Assembly: GCF_002741985.1 (NCBI RefSeq)
Contig: NZ_APHW01000103.1
Span: forward strand, 62,001 to 126,000
Reading direction: 5' to 3'
Origin: Vibrio rotiferianus CAIM 577 = LMG 21460
GTDB taxonomy: Bacteria > Pseudomonadota > Gammaproteobacteria > Enterobacterales > Vibrionaceae
Length of the DNA stretch: 64,000 bases
Shown: positions 43,630-53,005 of the stretch, piece after piece
Position numbering within the stretch: position 1 is the first letter of the stretch
Layout of the letters: the number at the start of each line of letters is the position of its first letter
The notes under the pieces: model-generated
Databases searched by the model: none
What the model was told of the DNA's origin: nothing
Seen by the model: the letters and a program-made list of their open reading frames with translations, nothing else
Program-made: the position numbers and the translations under genes

Positions 43630-44415
43630 ATGGAAGCGTTAGAAGGTGGCAGAGAGAATGCCATTTATCGTAAGGGAGAGCTCGTTAGCCGACCAGCCAG
43701 TCATTGGACGATGACGGTTCATCAATTACTTCAACATCTCCACAGCCACGGCTTTGCTGCTTGCCCAAAAGCAGTCTCCATCGAGGGAGGAAAAGAGCTG
43801 CTGACTTTCGTTGAAGGCGAGACTTACAATTACCCGTTAGAAGAGCCAATTAGCTCGTTAATGGCGCTGAAATCCGCAGCTAAACTACTGCGTCGTTTTC
43901 ATGATGCCTCTGAAAGTTTCCTTAAGCTTAATACACAAGATGTCCATCACTGGATGCTGCCTTCACGCTCTCCAAAAGAGGTGATTTGCCATGGTGATTT
44001 TATGCCTTATAACGTCGCGTTAGAGGGCGATGTTGTGGTGGGAGTATTCGATTTTGATACGGCTCATCCAGCTCCTCGCATCTGGGATATTGCGATGTCT
44101 GTTTATGGCTGGGCACCATTTAAGACCGATGAAAATGACAAAATGGGTACGCTTGAGGAGCAAATTCGCAGAGCCAAGATCTTCTGTGATGCTTATGGCT
44201 GTACTCGATTAGAGCGTGAAGAGTTGGTCGAGGTAATGACGTTACGTTTGACGGCGTTGGTAGACCACATGCGGTCAATGGCTGCGAAGGGCGATGCTCA
44301 GTTCCAAGCCAATATGGAAGACTGTCACCACAACGCTTACTTGCAAGATATTGAATACATTAATAAGCATCACCAAGCCATTACGCTCGGGGTACTCGGC
44401 GAAATCAAATTTTAA
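43630..44415 (+). CDS. aminoglycoside phosphotransferase-like kinase
   Basis: The 261-residue protein has the APH/choline-kinase signature ICHGDFMPYNVALEG (HxDx4N) and the metal-binding Asp in FDFDTAHPAPRIWDIAMSV. The N-terminal lobe is short and lacks a clear aminoglycoside pocket, so it is more likely a kinase for a small metabolite than a true resistance enzyme. GGAG lies eight bases before the ATG. It overlaps by four bases the end of the broken LysR gene on the other strand. Confidence 0.8.
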   Translation: MEALEGGRENAIYRKGELVSRPASHWTMTVHQLLQHLHSHGFAACPKAVSIEGGKELLTFVEGETYNYPLEEPISSLMALKSAAKLLRRFHDASESFLKLNTQDVHHWMLPSRSPKEVICHGDFMPYNVALEGDVVVGVFDFDTAHPAPRIWDIAMSVYGWAPFKTDENDKMGTLEEQIRRAKIFCDAYGCTRLEREELVEVMTLRLTALVDHMRSMAAKGDAQFQANMEDCHHNAYLQDIEYINKHHQAITLGVLGEIKF

Positions 44416-45297
44416 TCTGGCTTTGAATGCTGCTTAATGATGGATTGAATCACGTCAAACAACCATTGGTTTTGTGGGTCATGCTGCTGAGAACGTCGGC
44501 AGCTCATCACAAAGCTCACGCCAAGTTCCAGCCCGTTTGGTAGCCCGATACTGCGACATGATTCCGGAACGTTACCACTCATGGTAATACCGAAATGGTC
44601 GGTGTTCATGATAATGCTGTGAATCATCGCGGGGTGCTCAATCTCAACTTTGGGCTCAACGTGAAAACCGATGTTTCTCAATCGATCCAAAAGCGGGTAT
44701 TTGTGATCGTTCCAGCCCGGTGTTTTGAACAGAACAAACGTGTAATCACTCAAAGATTGAAAATCTTGTGCTGGGTGATCTTCTTTCACAAAGAAGACTG
44801 CTTTCCCTCGACCAAGTTCTTTTTGAGCGATGGATTGAGGCAGATCCTCATCAAAGTAGTGAATAGCAATGGCATTCTCACCTTCAATGATGCGATTGCG
44901 CGCATCCGCCCCCCCACCTTAAAAAGGCATAGCTGGCGTGCGGTGCTTGCTTAAGTAGTTCGAGATAAAGCTTGTCACCAAAACGATCCCAAAACAGTGT
45001 ATTGGCATAGATGGCAACTTCTCCCGCAAATGAATCTGGTGAGAACTGCTGTGGCTTAATGGCGTCTGCGCTGGCCAGGATCTGTTCAAAGTGAGGCATG
45101 TTGGCTTCAACAAACGAGGTCGGCTCAAAGCCATTTTTGGTTTGAATGAACAAAGGATCGTCCAGTTGCGCTTTCATCTTGGTTAAGTTCTTACTGATGG
45201 CACCTGAGGTTTTCCCCATCGATTCTGCCACTAAACGAACATTACGTAGCTCATACATGCGCTTTAATACCAAGACGTTTTGCATATCTAGATTCAT
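44412..45297 (-). pseudogene. LysR-family regulator disrupted at a poly-G tract
   Basis: The N-terminal helix-turn-helix part (MNLDMQNVLVLKRMYELRNV...TSGAISKNLTKMKAQLDDP) runs from 45297 to a stop near 44884. The effector part continues in the next frame (RNRIIEGENAIAIHYFDEDL...LFDVIQSIIKQHSKPD) to 44412. The switch lies in a run of seven G residues on the coding strand (44909-44915). With six G residues the frame would read RWGADARNRIIEGENA without interruption. It is either a phase-variable ON/OFF tract, a recent pseudogene or a sequencing error. All domain motifs except the break are intact. Confidence 0.8.
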
Positions 45298-45512
45298 TGT
45301 CATTCTTTTACTCCAGCCAACCTTGCCACGGCATCATAACTCCGCCTCTTATAAAAAAAGACAGGGGATGGTCAATTCTAAGTTTATGGCAGAAAAGCAT
45401 TTTTTGACCGAGTATTTCCATTTGGTAAATTCGGGTTTTCCTCGTGCTACTTTGGAACTGTTGCTACAGTTTCTTCATCGAAACGATGTACCACAAATAA
45501 TCGAGGTGACGT

Positions 45513-45752
45513 ATGAAAAAACTAATCGCACTAGTAGGCTTAATGGCTTGTTCAATGAATGTAGCATTCGCTGGCGATGGCTCATACACGGGTACTATTG
45601 ATATGGCTACTAGCCAAACAAACCAAGTTAATGTGGAGCGCGCGGATTCTAACCTGACTCTTAAAGGTCGTAATGACGCTACTTACGGTGGCGTGATGAT
45701 TCAAACAGACGCTTCTAACCAACCGATTCAATTGCGCGGCCGTCGCGACTAA
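45513..45752 (+). CDS. small exported protein of unknown function
   Basis: The 79-residue product has a signal peptide (MKKLIALVGLMACSMNVAFA) and a short mature part (GDGSYTGTIDMATSQTNQVN...). No family is recognised. GAGGTGA lies just before the ATG. A strong terminator follows after an 8-C run. It probably acts in the periplasm. Confidence 0.65.
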   Translation: MKKLIALVGLMACSMNVAFAGDGSYTGTIDMATSQTNQVNVERADSNLTLKGRNDATYGGVMIQTDASNQPIQLRGRRD

Positions 45753-45779
45753 GTAATCAAAACCATCCCCCCCCGCTTT

Positions 45780-45813
45780 CAATGCCGCGTCCAACGCGGC
45801 ATTGTTGTTTTTG
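45780..45813 (+). terminator. rho-independent terminator
   Basis: A 10-bp stem CAATGCCGCG/CGCGGCATTG with a TCCAA loop is followed by TTGTTTTT. Confidence 0.92.
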
Positions 45814-45914
45814 GTCGATGGCAAGCCAAATTCAATAGAATGGTTTTGATAGCTTTTATTTATCGATAATTAAAAATTAATTGTTGAAATCTTAATTACC
45901 GTTTTTGTGCATCT

Positions 45915-45935
45915 AAATGATATTGATTCTCATTT
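45915..45935. promoter_or_regulatory. Fur box upstream of mntH
   Basis: AAATGATATTGATTCTCATT(T) closely resembles the 19-base Fur consensus GATAATGATAATCATTATC. It lies 46 bases before the mntH start codon. Confidence 0.7.
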
Positions 45936-45980
45936 GGGTGGGCGTATGATTCTTCTCATCGACTAGAGAGGAATATCGCC

Positions 45981-47252
45981 ATGAGTAATGTATCGATAAA
46001 TAATGCATCCATACATTTAGATGCCGCCACAACATCAAAAGTTTCGGCATTCAATAAAATCAAACGCAAAATGTTGATGTTAGGCCCGGCGTTCATTGCG
46101 GCGATTGGTTACATCGACCCAGGCAACTTTGCGACGAATATTGAATCCGGATCTTCATTTGGTTACCAGCTACTTTGGGTAGTGCTATGGGCGAACCTAA
46201 TGGCGATGTTGATTCAGTATTTATCCGCCAAGCTAGGTATCGTCACAGGCAAAAACCTAGCAGAGCATCTACGTGACCACTTACCAAACAAATGGGCGGT
46301 GGGCTTCTACTGGATCCAAGCTGAAATCATCGCGATAGCGACAGACCTTGCCGAGTTTATCGGTGCCGCAGTCGGCTTTCAGTTGGTGTTTGGTATTAGC
46401 TTAATGGAAGGTGCGATGATCACTGCGGTAGCAACCGTGATGATTTTGATGCTTAACCAGAAAGGTCAAAAACCGCTAGAAGTCGTGATTGGTTCACTTT
46501 TGATGCTGGTCGCGGTTATCTACATTGCTGAACTGTTTTTTGCGCACCCTGCGGGCGGTGAAATGGTGAAAGGTTTGCTAACCCCAACCTTTACTGATTC
46601 GCACCAAATCTACCTTGCTGCGGGTATTCTAGGCGCAACTGTAATGCCTCACGTGATTTATCTTCATTCTGCTTTGTTCAAAAACAGCTATGGCGAAAGC
46701 ACCAAAACTCGCCTTCGTACCACTCGTTTTGATGTGTTGATTGCGATGGTGATTGCAGGCTTTGTGAATATCGCAATAGTGGCGATGGCCGCAGCCGTAT
46801 TCCATTACTCAGGCAACCAACATGTGGCGGAAATTGAAACGGCATACATGACGCTAACGCCATTGGTAGGTAAAGCCGCATCTGTGTTGTTTGGTGTCTC
46901 GTTGATTGCTTCAGGCTTGTCTTCTACCGTCGTAGGTACAATGGCAGGTCAGGTGGTGATGCAAGGTTTTGTACGCTTCTCTATTCCAATGTGGGTACGA
47001 CGCTTTATTACTATGGCACCTTCGTTTGTGGTGATTGGTTTAGGCATGAACACCACCGATATCTTGGTGATGAGCCAAGTGGTGTTGAGCTTTGGTATTG
47101 CGTTGGCGATTATCCCATTGCTTATCTTTACCAACAGCGAACGTTTGATGGGTGAGTTCAAAAATAACAAATGGGTCTCTTACGCAGGTATGGTTATCGT
47201 TACTTTAGTACTCGCACTCAACGGTTATCTGATGGTTACTTTAACCGCTTAA
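45981..47252 (+). CDS. mntH: Nramp-family Mn(II)/Fe(II) transporter MntH
   Basis: The 423-residue protein has eleven predicted membrane helices and the Nramp metal-binding segment in helix 1 (FIAAIGYIDPGNFATNIESG, the DPGN motif) and the MPH motif in helix 6 (VMPHVIYLHSALF). It imports Mn2+ and Fe2+ with protons. A Fur box before it suggests iron control; no MntR site is obvious. The C-terminal half carries the GQVVMQGF loop typical of the family. A bidirectional terminator follows. Confidence 0.93.
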   Translation: MSNVSINNASIHLDAATTSKVSAFNKIKRKMLMLGPAFIAAIGYIDPGNFATNIESGSSFGYQLLWVVLWANLMAMLIQYLSAKLGIVTGKNLAEHLRDHLPNKWAVGFYWIQAEIIAIATDLAEFIGAAVGFQLVFGISLMEGAMITAVATVMILMLNQKGQKPLEVVIGSLLMLVAVIYIAELFFAHPAGGEMVKGLLTPTFTDSHQIYLAAGILGATVMPHVIYLHSALFKNSYGESTKTRLRTTRFDVLIAMVIAGFVNIAIVAMAAAVFHYSGNQHVAEIETAYMTLTPLVGKAASVLFGVSLIASGLSSTVVGTMAGQVVMQGFVRFSIPMWVRRFITMAPSFVVIGLGMNTTDILVMSQVVLSFGIALAIIPLLIFTNSERLMGEFKNNKWVSYAGMVIVTLVLALNGYLMVTLTA

Positions 47253-47280
47253 TGATTTCTCTATTCTTCTTTGTCGATAA

Positions 47281-47310
47281 AAAAACGGAAGCCGCTTGGC
47301 TTCCGTTTTT
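47281..47310. terminator. bidirectional terminator
   Basis: A 12-bp stem AAAACGGAAGCC/GGCTTCCGTTTT between convergent mntH and the POT-transporter gene. Confidence 0.93.
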
Positions 47311-47330
47311 CATTTGCTGCTGAGAGAGAA

Positions 47331-48806
47331 TTAGTTTTGCTCAACCACTTCCAATTCAGCTTCACTTTGTTTTGCTGCTTCAAGCATCTTACGAATGATG
47401 AACGATGCACCAAGTGCGATAGCCACCATTACCACCGCTAGGATAGTCAGCAGTTGGAAGTAATCACCGTAAACGTGCTGTACGATCTCTTGTGTGATCT
47501 CTTGGCCTTTCTCTAGTGCGATAGACGTAGAGAATGCGGCGCCAACGATACCACTTAGCGCGATAGCTACAGAGAACAAGCTTACTGAGAAGTTTTCAAT
47601 GTGCTTAGGTGCTACAGATAGAATGAACGCAACAACCATTGAACCTACGATAACTTCCGCAATTGCTTGGAAGAAGTGAATCGCTAGGAAGATTTCAGGC
47701 ATGATGATAACGCCTTCGCCAACAGTCGTTACTGCGAACGTTAGGATGCCGAATGCGATAGCGGTTAGCACGAATGCCAATGCAATCTTAGTCGCGGTTG
47801 ATAGGTGAATGTCGCGTTTTTCTAGCATGCCAAAGAAGCCTGCAACGATAGGGCCACCAACCATACACCATAGTGGGTTCATTGCCATTGCTGCTTCAGG
47901 CTCTAGTGGGATGAAGCCAAATAGAGAACCTTTCAGAGTGTTGATCGCTACCATGTTCATTGAAGTCATCATCTGGCCGTAATAAACGAAGAAACACGTG
48001 GTAAGGAAAGTCACGATCAGGATGGTACCCATCTTCAATGATTCCGCTTTGCTTGCTTTCAACATCAAAGAAACAAAGTAAAGAATCGCTGCACCGCCGA
48101 TGGCGTAAACGATGTTTTGACCGATATCCATGTTAGAGAACATGAAGAATACCAGTGCAATCATCGCCGCTGAGATAATAGCGAAGAAAATCCAGTTCTT
48201 CATGCTTACGCTTTGACGATCTAGATCAGAAGCCACGCCAACCAAGCCTTTGCGGAACACAATTAGCATCACCAATGCGGCGCCAGCCATCACTGCAGAA
48301 ATAGTGAAACCACCATTAAAGCCGATGATCAGCACAATCATAGGGAACAAGTATTGGCCTAGGAAGGCACCAATGTTGTTCACTGAGTAGTTGATTGGGT
48401 AGCCTTTCTCGAAGTCTTCTTGAGACTTGAAGGTACGCTTGTACAAGCTAGGGTAGGAAGGTGACATCAAACCACGGCCGTAGCTTGCTAGTGCGATACC
48501 ACACATAGAGAGTGGTACGTTGGTAGCCGAAGCACCGAGAACAAGCAGCGCGTAACCAGATGCGAATGCTAAGAAGGCAATCGATAGAGAGCGGTAAGCA
48601 CCTAAAAATTTATCAGCGATGAAACCGCCAGCAATCGCAAATAGGGGGCCAATTGCCGAAAAGGCACCCACGATCATCATGGTATCAGCTTCGTTGTAAT
48701 TCAGATCCTCTAAGAAAAAACGCGTTAGACTGACCAACACGCCATAAAATGATAAGCCAAACATCATTTGGCAGAACATCATAGATTTATTTAGTTTATT
48801 CCACAT
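47331..48806 (-). CDS. POT-family proton-dependent peptide transporter
   Basis: The 491-residue membrane protein has about fourteen helices. The family's first signature is the FYGVLVSLTRFF segment in helix 1 and the GGFIADKFLGAYRS loop after helix 2; YNEADTMMIVGAF precedes it. It imports di- and tripeptides with protons (Dtp/PTR2 type). The C-terminal tail is acidic (EAAKQSEAELEVVEQN). The upstream 370 bases are AT-rich and probably hold its promoter. L-serine dehydratase is the next gene on the same strand upstream. Confidence 0.88.
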   Translation of the reverse strand: MWNKLNKSMMFCQMMFGLSFYGVLVSLTRFFLEDLNYNEADTMMIVGAFSAIGPLFAIAGGFIADKFLGAYRSLSIAFLAFASGYALLVLGASATNVPLSMCGIALASYGRGLMSPSYPSLYKRTFKSQEDFEKGYPINYSVNNIGAFLGQYLFPMIVLIIGFNGGFTISAVMAGAALVMLIVFRKGLVGVASDLDRQSVSMKNWIFFAIISAAMIALVFFMFSNMDIGQNIVYAIGGAAILYFVSLMLKASKAESLKMGTILIVTFLTTCFFVYYGQMMTSMNMVAINTLKGSLFGFIPLEPEAAMAMNPLWCMVGGPIVAGFFGMLEKRDIHLSTATKIALAFVLTAIAFGILTFAVTTVGEGVIIMPEIFLAIHFFQAIAEVIVGSMVVAFILSVAPKHIENFSVSLFSVAIALSGIVGAAFSTSIALEKGQEITQEIVQHVYGDYFQLLTILAVVMVAIALGASFIIRKMLEAAKQSEAELEVVEQN

Positions 48807-49180
48807 AATTAAATACTCACTATTGCGAGAAAGGTAGTTATTATTTCTGTTAAATGTTACTTAAACGGTATGTTACATATTGAAACAATTGTCGCATAAA
48901 ACGAATTTAATGCACTAAATTTTCTAATGCGAAACGTTTGCCTTACTAATGTGTTGTTCTAGATCAACTGGTAATTATGTGAATAAATGACCAAAAAATA
49001 ACATTTTCTAAGATTAATATTCTTTGTTGGTTTTTAAGATTTTGAAAAGTAGCCGAAATAATAGGCGATGTTAAGTAGGGTATGAGATAGCGGAATTTTT
49101 ATGGAAGAATAAAGGCGTTGGCGGAATTTTGTCCGCCAACAATGAGAATTATTAATTAGTAATGGCTGATATAAAGTATG
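48807..49180. other. 374-base AT-rich intergenic region with stem-loop
   Basis: There is no gene here. The stretch holds the promoter of the peptide transporter and, at 49117-49140, a 9-bp stem-loop GTTGGCGGA/TCCGCCAAC that is probably the terminator of the serine dehydratase gene. Confidence 0.6.
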
Positions 49181-50551
49181 CTATTCGCATGGTGGTGCCA
49201 TATGAATCACCGCGAGACCACCAAGTGATGTTTCACGGTATTTCTTATTCATGTCTTTACCAGTCTGGTACATGGTTTCGATAACTTTATCTAATGAAAT
49301 AAGACATTTGCTGGTGCGTTTCAGTGCCATGCGTGATGCGTTGATGGCCTTCATCGCGCCCATCGCATTTCGTTCGATACACGGAACTTGAACCAAACCG
49401 CCAATTGGGTCGCAGGTCATGCCTAACGAGTGCTCCATGGCGATCTCTGCGGCAATACAGATTTGTTCATTACTGCCACCGCGCAGTGCGGTTAAGCCTG
49501 CTGCTGCCATCGAAGAAGATACGCCGACTTCGCCTTGGCATCCGACTTCTGCTCCTGAGATGGAAGCGTTGGTTTTGTACAAGATACCAATCGCCCCCGC
49601 CACGGCTAAGAAGTCTTTCAATTGCTTGTTATCGAGCTCCTTAATGAAGCGATGGTAGTACATAAGCACGGCAGGAATAACACCAGCAGCACCGTTGGTT
49701 GGCGACGTCACTACCTGACCACCTGCGGCGTTCTCTTCACTTACTGCGAAAGCAAACAGGTTAATCCAATCCATGATCTCCATTGGATCGTTCTCTACTG
49801 CTGCATTGGCTTCGAGCTTTTTGAGTAGGTTTGGCGCTCGGCGCGTGACGTTCAACCCGCCTTCGAGAATGCCTTCGGTATCAAAGCCTCGTTGCATGCA
49901 CAGCGACATCACTTTCCAGATCTGTTCGGCTTTTTGATCGATCTCTTCCTGTTCACGGAAGGCACGCTCGTTTTGCAGAATCATTCCACCTAGGCTGAAT
50001 CCGTTTTGCTCCGCTTTTTCTAGCATTTCATCGGCTGATTTGAACGGGAAAGACACTTGCACTTCCGCTTCGTCACTGCCGTTTTCCAGTTCGGCTGCGG
50101 TTGCAATAAAGCCACCGCCGATGGAGTAATAAGTCTCAAACGCGACTTGATTGCCAGCTGCATCAAAAGCCGTAATGGTCATACCATTTTCATGTAATGG
50201 AAGGTTGTCACTGTGGAACACAATATCGTGATCATAGCTAAATACGATTTCATGTACGCCCGCGACAGAGAGCGTGCCATGTTCTATCGTATGTTGTAGT
50301 GCTCTCTTGGCGCTGGTCATCTTAATGGTATCGGGTTTATTTCCCATCAAGCCAAGCACTGTTGCCCGGTCGGTGTGGTGGCCTTTGCCAGTCAGCGACA
50401 AAGAACCGTAAAGGTCAACTTGCACCTTGTGTACTTTCGCCATAGAGTCGCTAAGTAGTTGAGTGAAATGGTAACCTGCGAGCATTGGGCCATTGGTGTG
50501 GGAACTGGATGGACCAACACCGACCTTAAAAATATCGAAAATCGACAGCAT
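49181..50551 (-). CDS. sdaA: L-serine dehydratase (4Fe-4S type)
   Basis: The 456-residue enzyme deaminates L-serine to pyruvate and ammonia with a labile [4Fe-4S] cluster. The beta domain (1-150, SIFDIFKVGVGPSSSHTNGPM) binds the regulator; the alpha domain starts near 185. The cluster cysteines lie in GCQGEVGVSSSMA, GMTCDPIGGLVQVPC. Length and layout match the one-chain SdaA/SdaB form. It shares a strand with the peptide transporter (peptides supply serine), but a 374-base gap separates them. No sdaC serine transporter is adjacent. Confidence 0.93.
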   Translation of the reverse strand: MLSIFDIFKVGVGPSSSHTNGPMLAGYHFTQLLSDSMAKVHKVQVDLYGSLSLTGKGHHTDRATVLGLMGNKPDTIKMTSAKRALQHTIEHGTLSVAGVHEIVFSYDHDIVFHSDNLPLHENGMTITAFDAAGNQVAFETYYSIGGGFIATAAELENGSDEAEVQVSFPFKSADEMLEKAEQNGFSLGGMILQNERAFREQEEIDQKAEQIWKVMSLCMQRGFDTEGILEGGLNVTRRAPNLLKKLEANAAVENDPMEIMDWINLFAFAVSEENAAGGQVVTSPTNGAAGVIPAVLMYYHRFIKELDNKQLKDFLAVAGAIGILYKTNASISGAEVGCQGEVGVSSSMAAAGLTALRGGSNEQICIAAEIAMEHSLGMTCDPIGGLVQVPCIERNAMGAMKAINASRMALKRTSKCLISLDKVIETMYQTGKDMNKKYRETSLGGLAVIHMAPPCE

Positions 50552-50695
50552 AATTGACTTCCTTTCTCTACGGACCTTTATCCAGGTCTCTAGAATGATA
50601 TTGTTAATTAGATGTTAATATCAGAAAGGGTATTGGCAAAGCAAAACTTTGTATACAAATTGTTCGCTAATGTATGAGTAATTGAGATCTCGGTA

Positions 50696-51532
50696 ATGAA
50701 GTTAAACAAAGTAGTGATCATTCTAGGTAAGCGTTTGGTGCACGATAAGCTAAGCGCTGAGGGTCGTTCGCGTGTTGAAGCGCTGTTAAACGTTTTAAAC
50801 GAATTTTGTTTTGAGACGACTGCCTTGGTTTTTTGTGGCGGTGTGACTCAAGGACAAACCGTCGCAGAAGCGGATGCGATGTACCGCTACTTTTGCGAGT
50901 TAGCCAAGGCTAGGGAAATCGACTTTCCAGAGCTGCAGGTCATCATCGAGAATCGTTCACTCAATACGGTGCAGAACATGCAAAATGCCGCTGCGGAATT
51001 ATTGAGAAGTGGTCTTTGCGAGGCAGGGCAAACCATTGAAGTCAAATTACTCTCCAATGACTATCACCTAGAGCGCATCATCGAGATTCAAACCTTAATG
51101 GATGAACAGGGCTTATTGCGCGTATTGAAGTCGCGCTGTGCGGACATGGGGCTAAAGCTCAATATTCCGCTCCATCTCTCGCATCATGTGAGTGTGCCTT
51201 ACCCCAATACAGGCGTTTTAGCTGAAGCATTTTTGTTGTTTGATGAACTTACGACTTATCGCGTGTATCTAGAGGGAGTCAAGCGTGGGGCCTTTGAACG
51301 TGATCTCGCTGAGGTACGAGCAACGCCTTTGGCCATTGGTCTTGGTGCGATAGAAAAGCTTCAAGCACTCGATTTAGAGCCTCAAGTTCGAGGGCAAATT
51401 GCAGATATGAAAAAGGCCATCGAAATGACGGCCTTTGATGATTCAGTGGTTGCCGCAGAGCAAGCGTTGGCAGTGTTTCATCCGATATTAACAGCGTTGA
51501 ATCTGCAACTTGACCCCGAAGCTAATGGCTAG
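50696..51532 (+). CDS. DUF218 / YdcF-ElyC family protein
   Basis: The 278-residue protein has the DUF218 Rossmann-like fold: VVIILGKRL at the start, LVFCGGVTQGQTVAEADAMYRY, and IIENRSLNTVQNMQNAAAELL. Known relatives act in envelope maintenance (ElyC, SanA) or bind S-adenosylmethionine (YdcF). There is no signal peptide, so this one is cytoplasmic and nearer YdcF. The function is unproved. It is divergent from L-serine dehydratase. Confidence 0.75.
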   Translation: MKLNKVVIILGKRLVHDKLSAEGRSRVEALLNVLNEFCFETTALVFCGGVTQGQTVAEADAMYRYFCELAKAREIDFPELQVIIENRSLNTVQNMQNAAAELLRSGLCEAGQTIEVKLLSNDYHLERIIEIQTLMDEQGLLRVLKSRCADMGLKLNIPLHLSHHVSVPYPNTGVLAEAFLLFDELTTYRVYLEGVKRGAFERDLAEVRATPLAIGLGAIEKLQALDLEPQVRGQIADMKKAIEMTAFDDSVVAAEQALAVFHPILTALNLQLDPEANG

Positions 51533-51547
51533 TTAAGCCACATCAAC

Positions 51548-52225
51548 TTACTGACGCTTAAGTTCGCGACGGGTGCGTACGGCACTTAACGCGATTAGGC
51601 TGTAACACAACAGTTCCATGCCTTCTTCCGAGATGTTTTTCACATCGCGTACATAGTGCTCGCCCATTACGTGTTGCCAGAAGCTGCCCATGCCGTATAG
51701 GCGGGAGAACACCAACAACAAGATCACCGAACCGATAAGCAGCTTCATGTAAGGTGATTGTAGAATGGTAGCCATTTCGTTCACGGTGCCTTTACCGCCT
51801 TGGTACGCTTTCGCACAAGCCAGTGCAGTTAGTGCAAGAGCAGGGAAGACCCAAGAACCGTGGTGAATCATGTCGAACCAGTAATCCATTTCGCGAATCA
51901 TCAATACCGCGAAAAAGCCAGAGATAAGGATCGCGGCGTGTGATAAGTGAGCGTCTTGCTTGGAAACATGGTAAAACGACCAAGAAGCACAAGCGAGCAT
52001 AATTAGCTGTAACGTTTGAGTTATAGAAGCTTCACCGAGCCCAGAGCCCAGTAAAACGTAATCTACGCGAATACTCAGGTTCACTAGAATACTAATCGCA
52101 ATGATGGTCAATGCACTCAACATCGATTTGTAGATAACGCGTTTTGATTCTTCAGTAATTTTTGAGTGTGCGTTAACAATGTTGGATTGTGCCGATTTAG
52201 TTTGTTTGACAGTATCTGTTTTCAT
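51548..52225 (-). CDS. inner-membrane protein of unknown function
   Basis: The ATG at 52225 is the most likely start; a TTG at 52243 adds six residues. The 225-residue protein has a polar N-terminus (1-35) and about six membrane helices (45-65, 72-90, 102-118, 130-145, 168-188, 200-215). A conserved-looking HHGSWVFPAL and a final LSAVRTRRELKRQ tail are visible. No known motif. Convergent with the DUF218 gene. Confidence 0.55.
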   Translation of the reverse strand: MKTDTVKQTKSAQSNIVNAHSKITEESKRVIYKSMLSALTIIAISILVNLSIRVDYVLLGSGLGEASITQTLQLIMLACASWSFYHVSKQDAHLSHAAILISGFFAVLMIREMDYWFDMIHHGSWVFPALALTALACAKAYQGGKGTVNEMATILQSPYMKLLIGSVILLLVFSRLYGMGSFWQHVMGEHYVRDVKNISEEGMELLCYSLIALSAVRTRRELKRQ

Positions 52226-52422
52226 CCTGGCCACCCGCTCCAATAAAAATGTGGAAAAAACGTGAAATTTCGTGATTTGCGCGAGAGATTTTATTGCCCA
52301 AGTGGAAAGTAATGTCAGGGGAATGTCAGAAATAAAACGCTGTTCGATATGGTGTCGCTATGCGGTAAGGCTGATAAATAAAGGGCTAAGTGTCAGAAAT
52401 CTTGAATATTTAGAGAAAATAA

Positions 52423-52446
52423 AAAGGAGCATGAAGCTCCTTTATT
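52423..52446 (-). terminator. terminator of DUF333 lipoprotein gene
   Basis: An 8-bp stem AAAGGAGC/GCTCCTTT lies just after the stop of the minus-strand gene, with TTTTTATTTT following on that strand. Confidence 0.8.
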
Positions 52447-52484
52447 GTGAATTGTGTAATCTTAGATTGCGTAAATGTTAACCA

Positions 52485-52745
52485 TTACGACTCAGCATTT
52501 TCTTTATGGTTTTTACGGTAATATTCCCACTGCTCAACACGCTCATTTTCAGACAATAGACAGTAAGTTACGCGTTCACCGTTTTCTGTCACTGTATCTA
52601 GTTCACCACCTTGCTGCACGCAGTACACTGCTGCTGGGTTTGCTGCTGATGTGTATTCGTTTGAGCGAGTTGCACCTTCATAAGTAGAACAACCTGTCAG
52701 CACCATTGCTGCCGCCACTGCCGTTACTAAAACCGCCTTTTTCAT
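52485..52745 (-). CDS. DUF333 lipoprotein
   Basis: The 86-residue protein has a lipoprotein signal (MKKAVLVTAVAAAMVLTGC, lipobox LTGC with C19), so it is a lipid-anchored periplasmic protein. The mature part has the DUF333 pattern: NPAAVYCVQQGGELDTVTE...YCLLSENERVEQWEYYR, with two conserved cysteines that may form a disulfide. The family is sometimes annotated as a putative hemolysin, but the role is unknown. GGAGAT lies close upstream of the ATG. Confidence 0.85.
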   Translation of the reverse strand: MKKAVLVTAVAAAMVLTGCSTYEGATRSNEYTSAANPAAVYCVQQGGELDTVTENGERVTYCLLSENERVEQWEYYRKNHKENAES

Positions 52746-53005
52746 TCTTGATCTCCGCGTGGGAATTACGAGTAGTGTATTGATTATAGGAGAGTTTAAG
52801 AAAAATACTGTCTTATGTTTGTTAAAAACACGACGCTTGAAAGGGAATTCTGTGTAATTTTAGAATTTGCTCACTGTTCGTCTGGATACCCATGTATCTC
52901 AAGGTTATCTTGGGTGGCATTGTTGTAGTCTTGCTCAAATTGAAACTTGGGAATAGTTATGAATTTCGGTAGTATGCGCGCAAAACATTCACAGCGGATC
53001 CTGCG

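Noticed and set aside
43630..44415. Aminoglycoside resistance gene
   Set aside because: The kinase signature is present but the protein matches no known resistance enzyme and sits in a chromosomal housekeeping context, with no mobile element around it.
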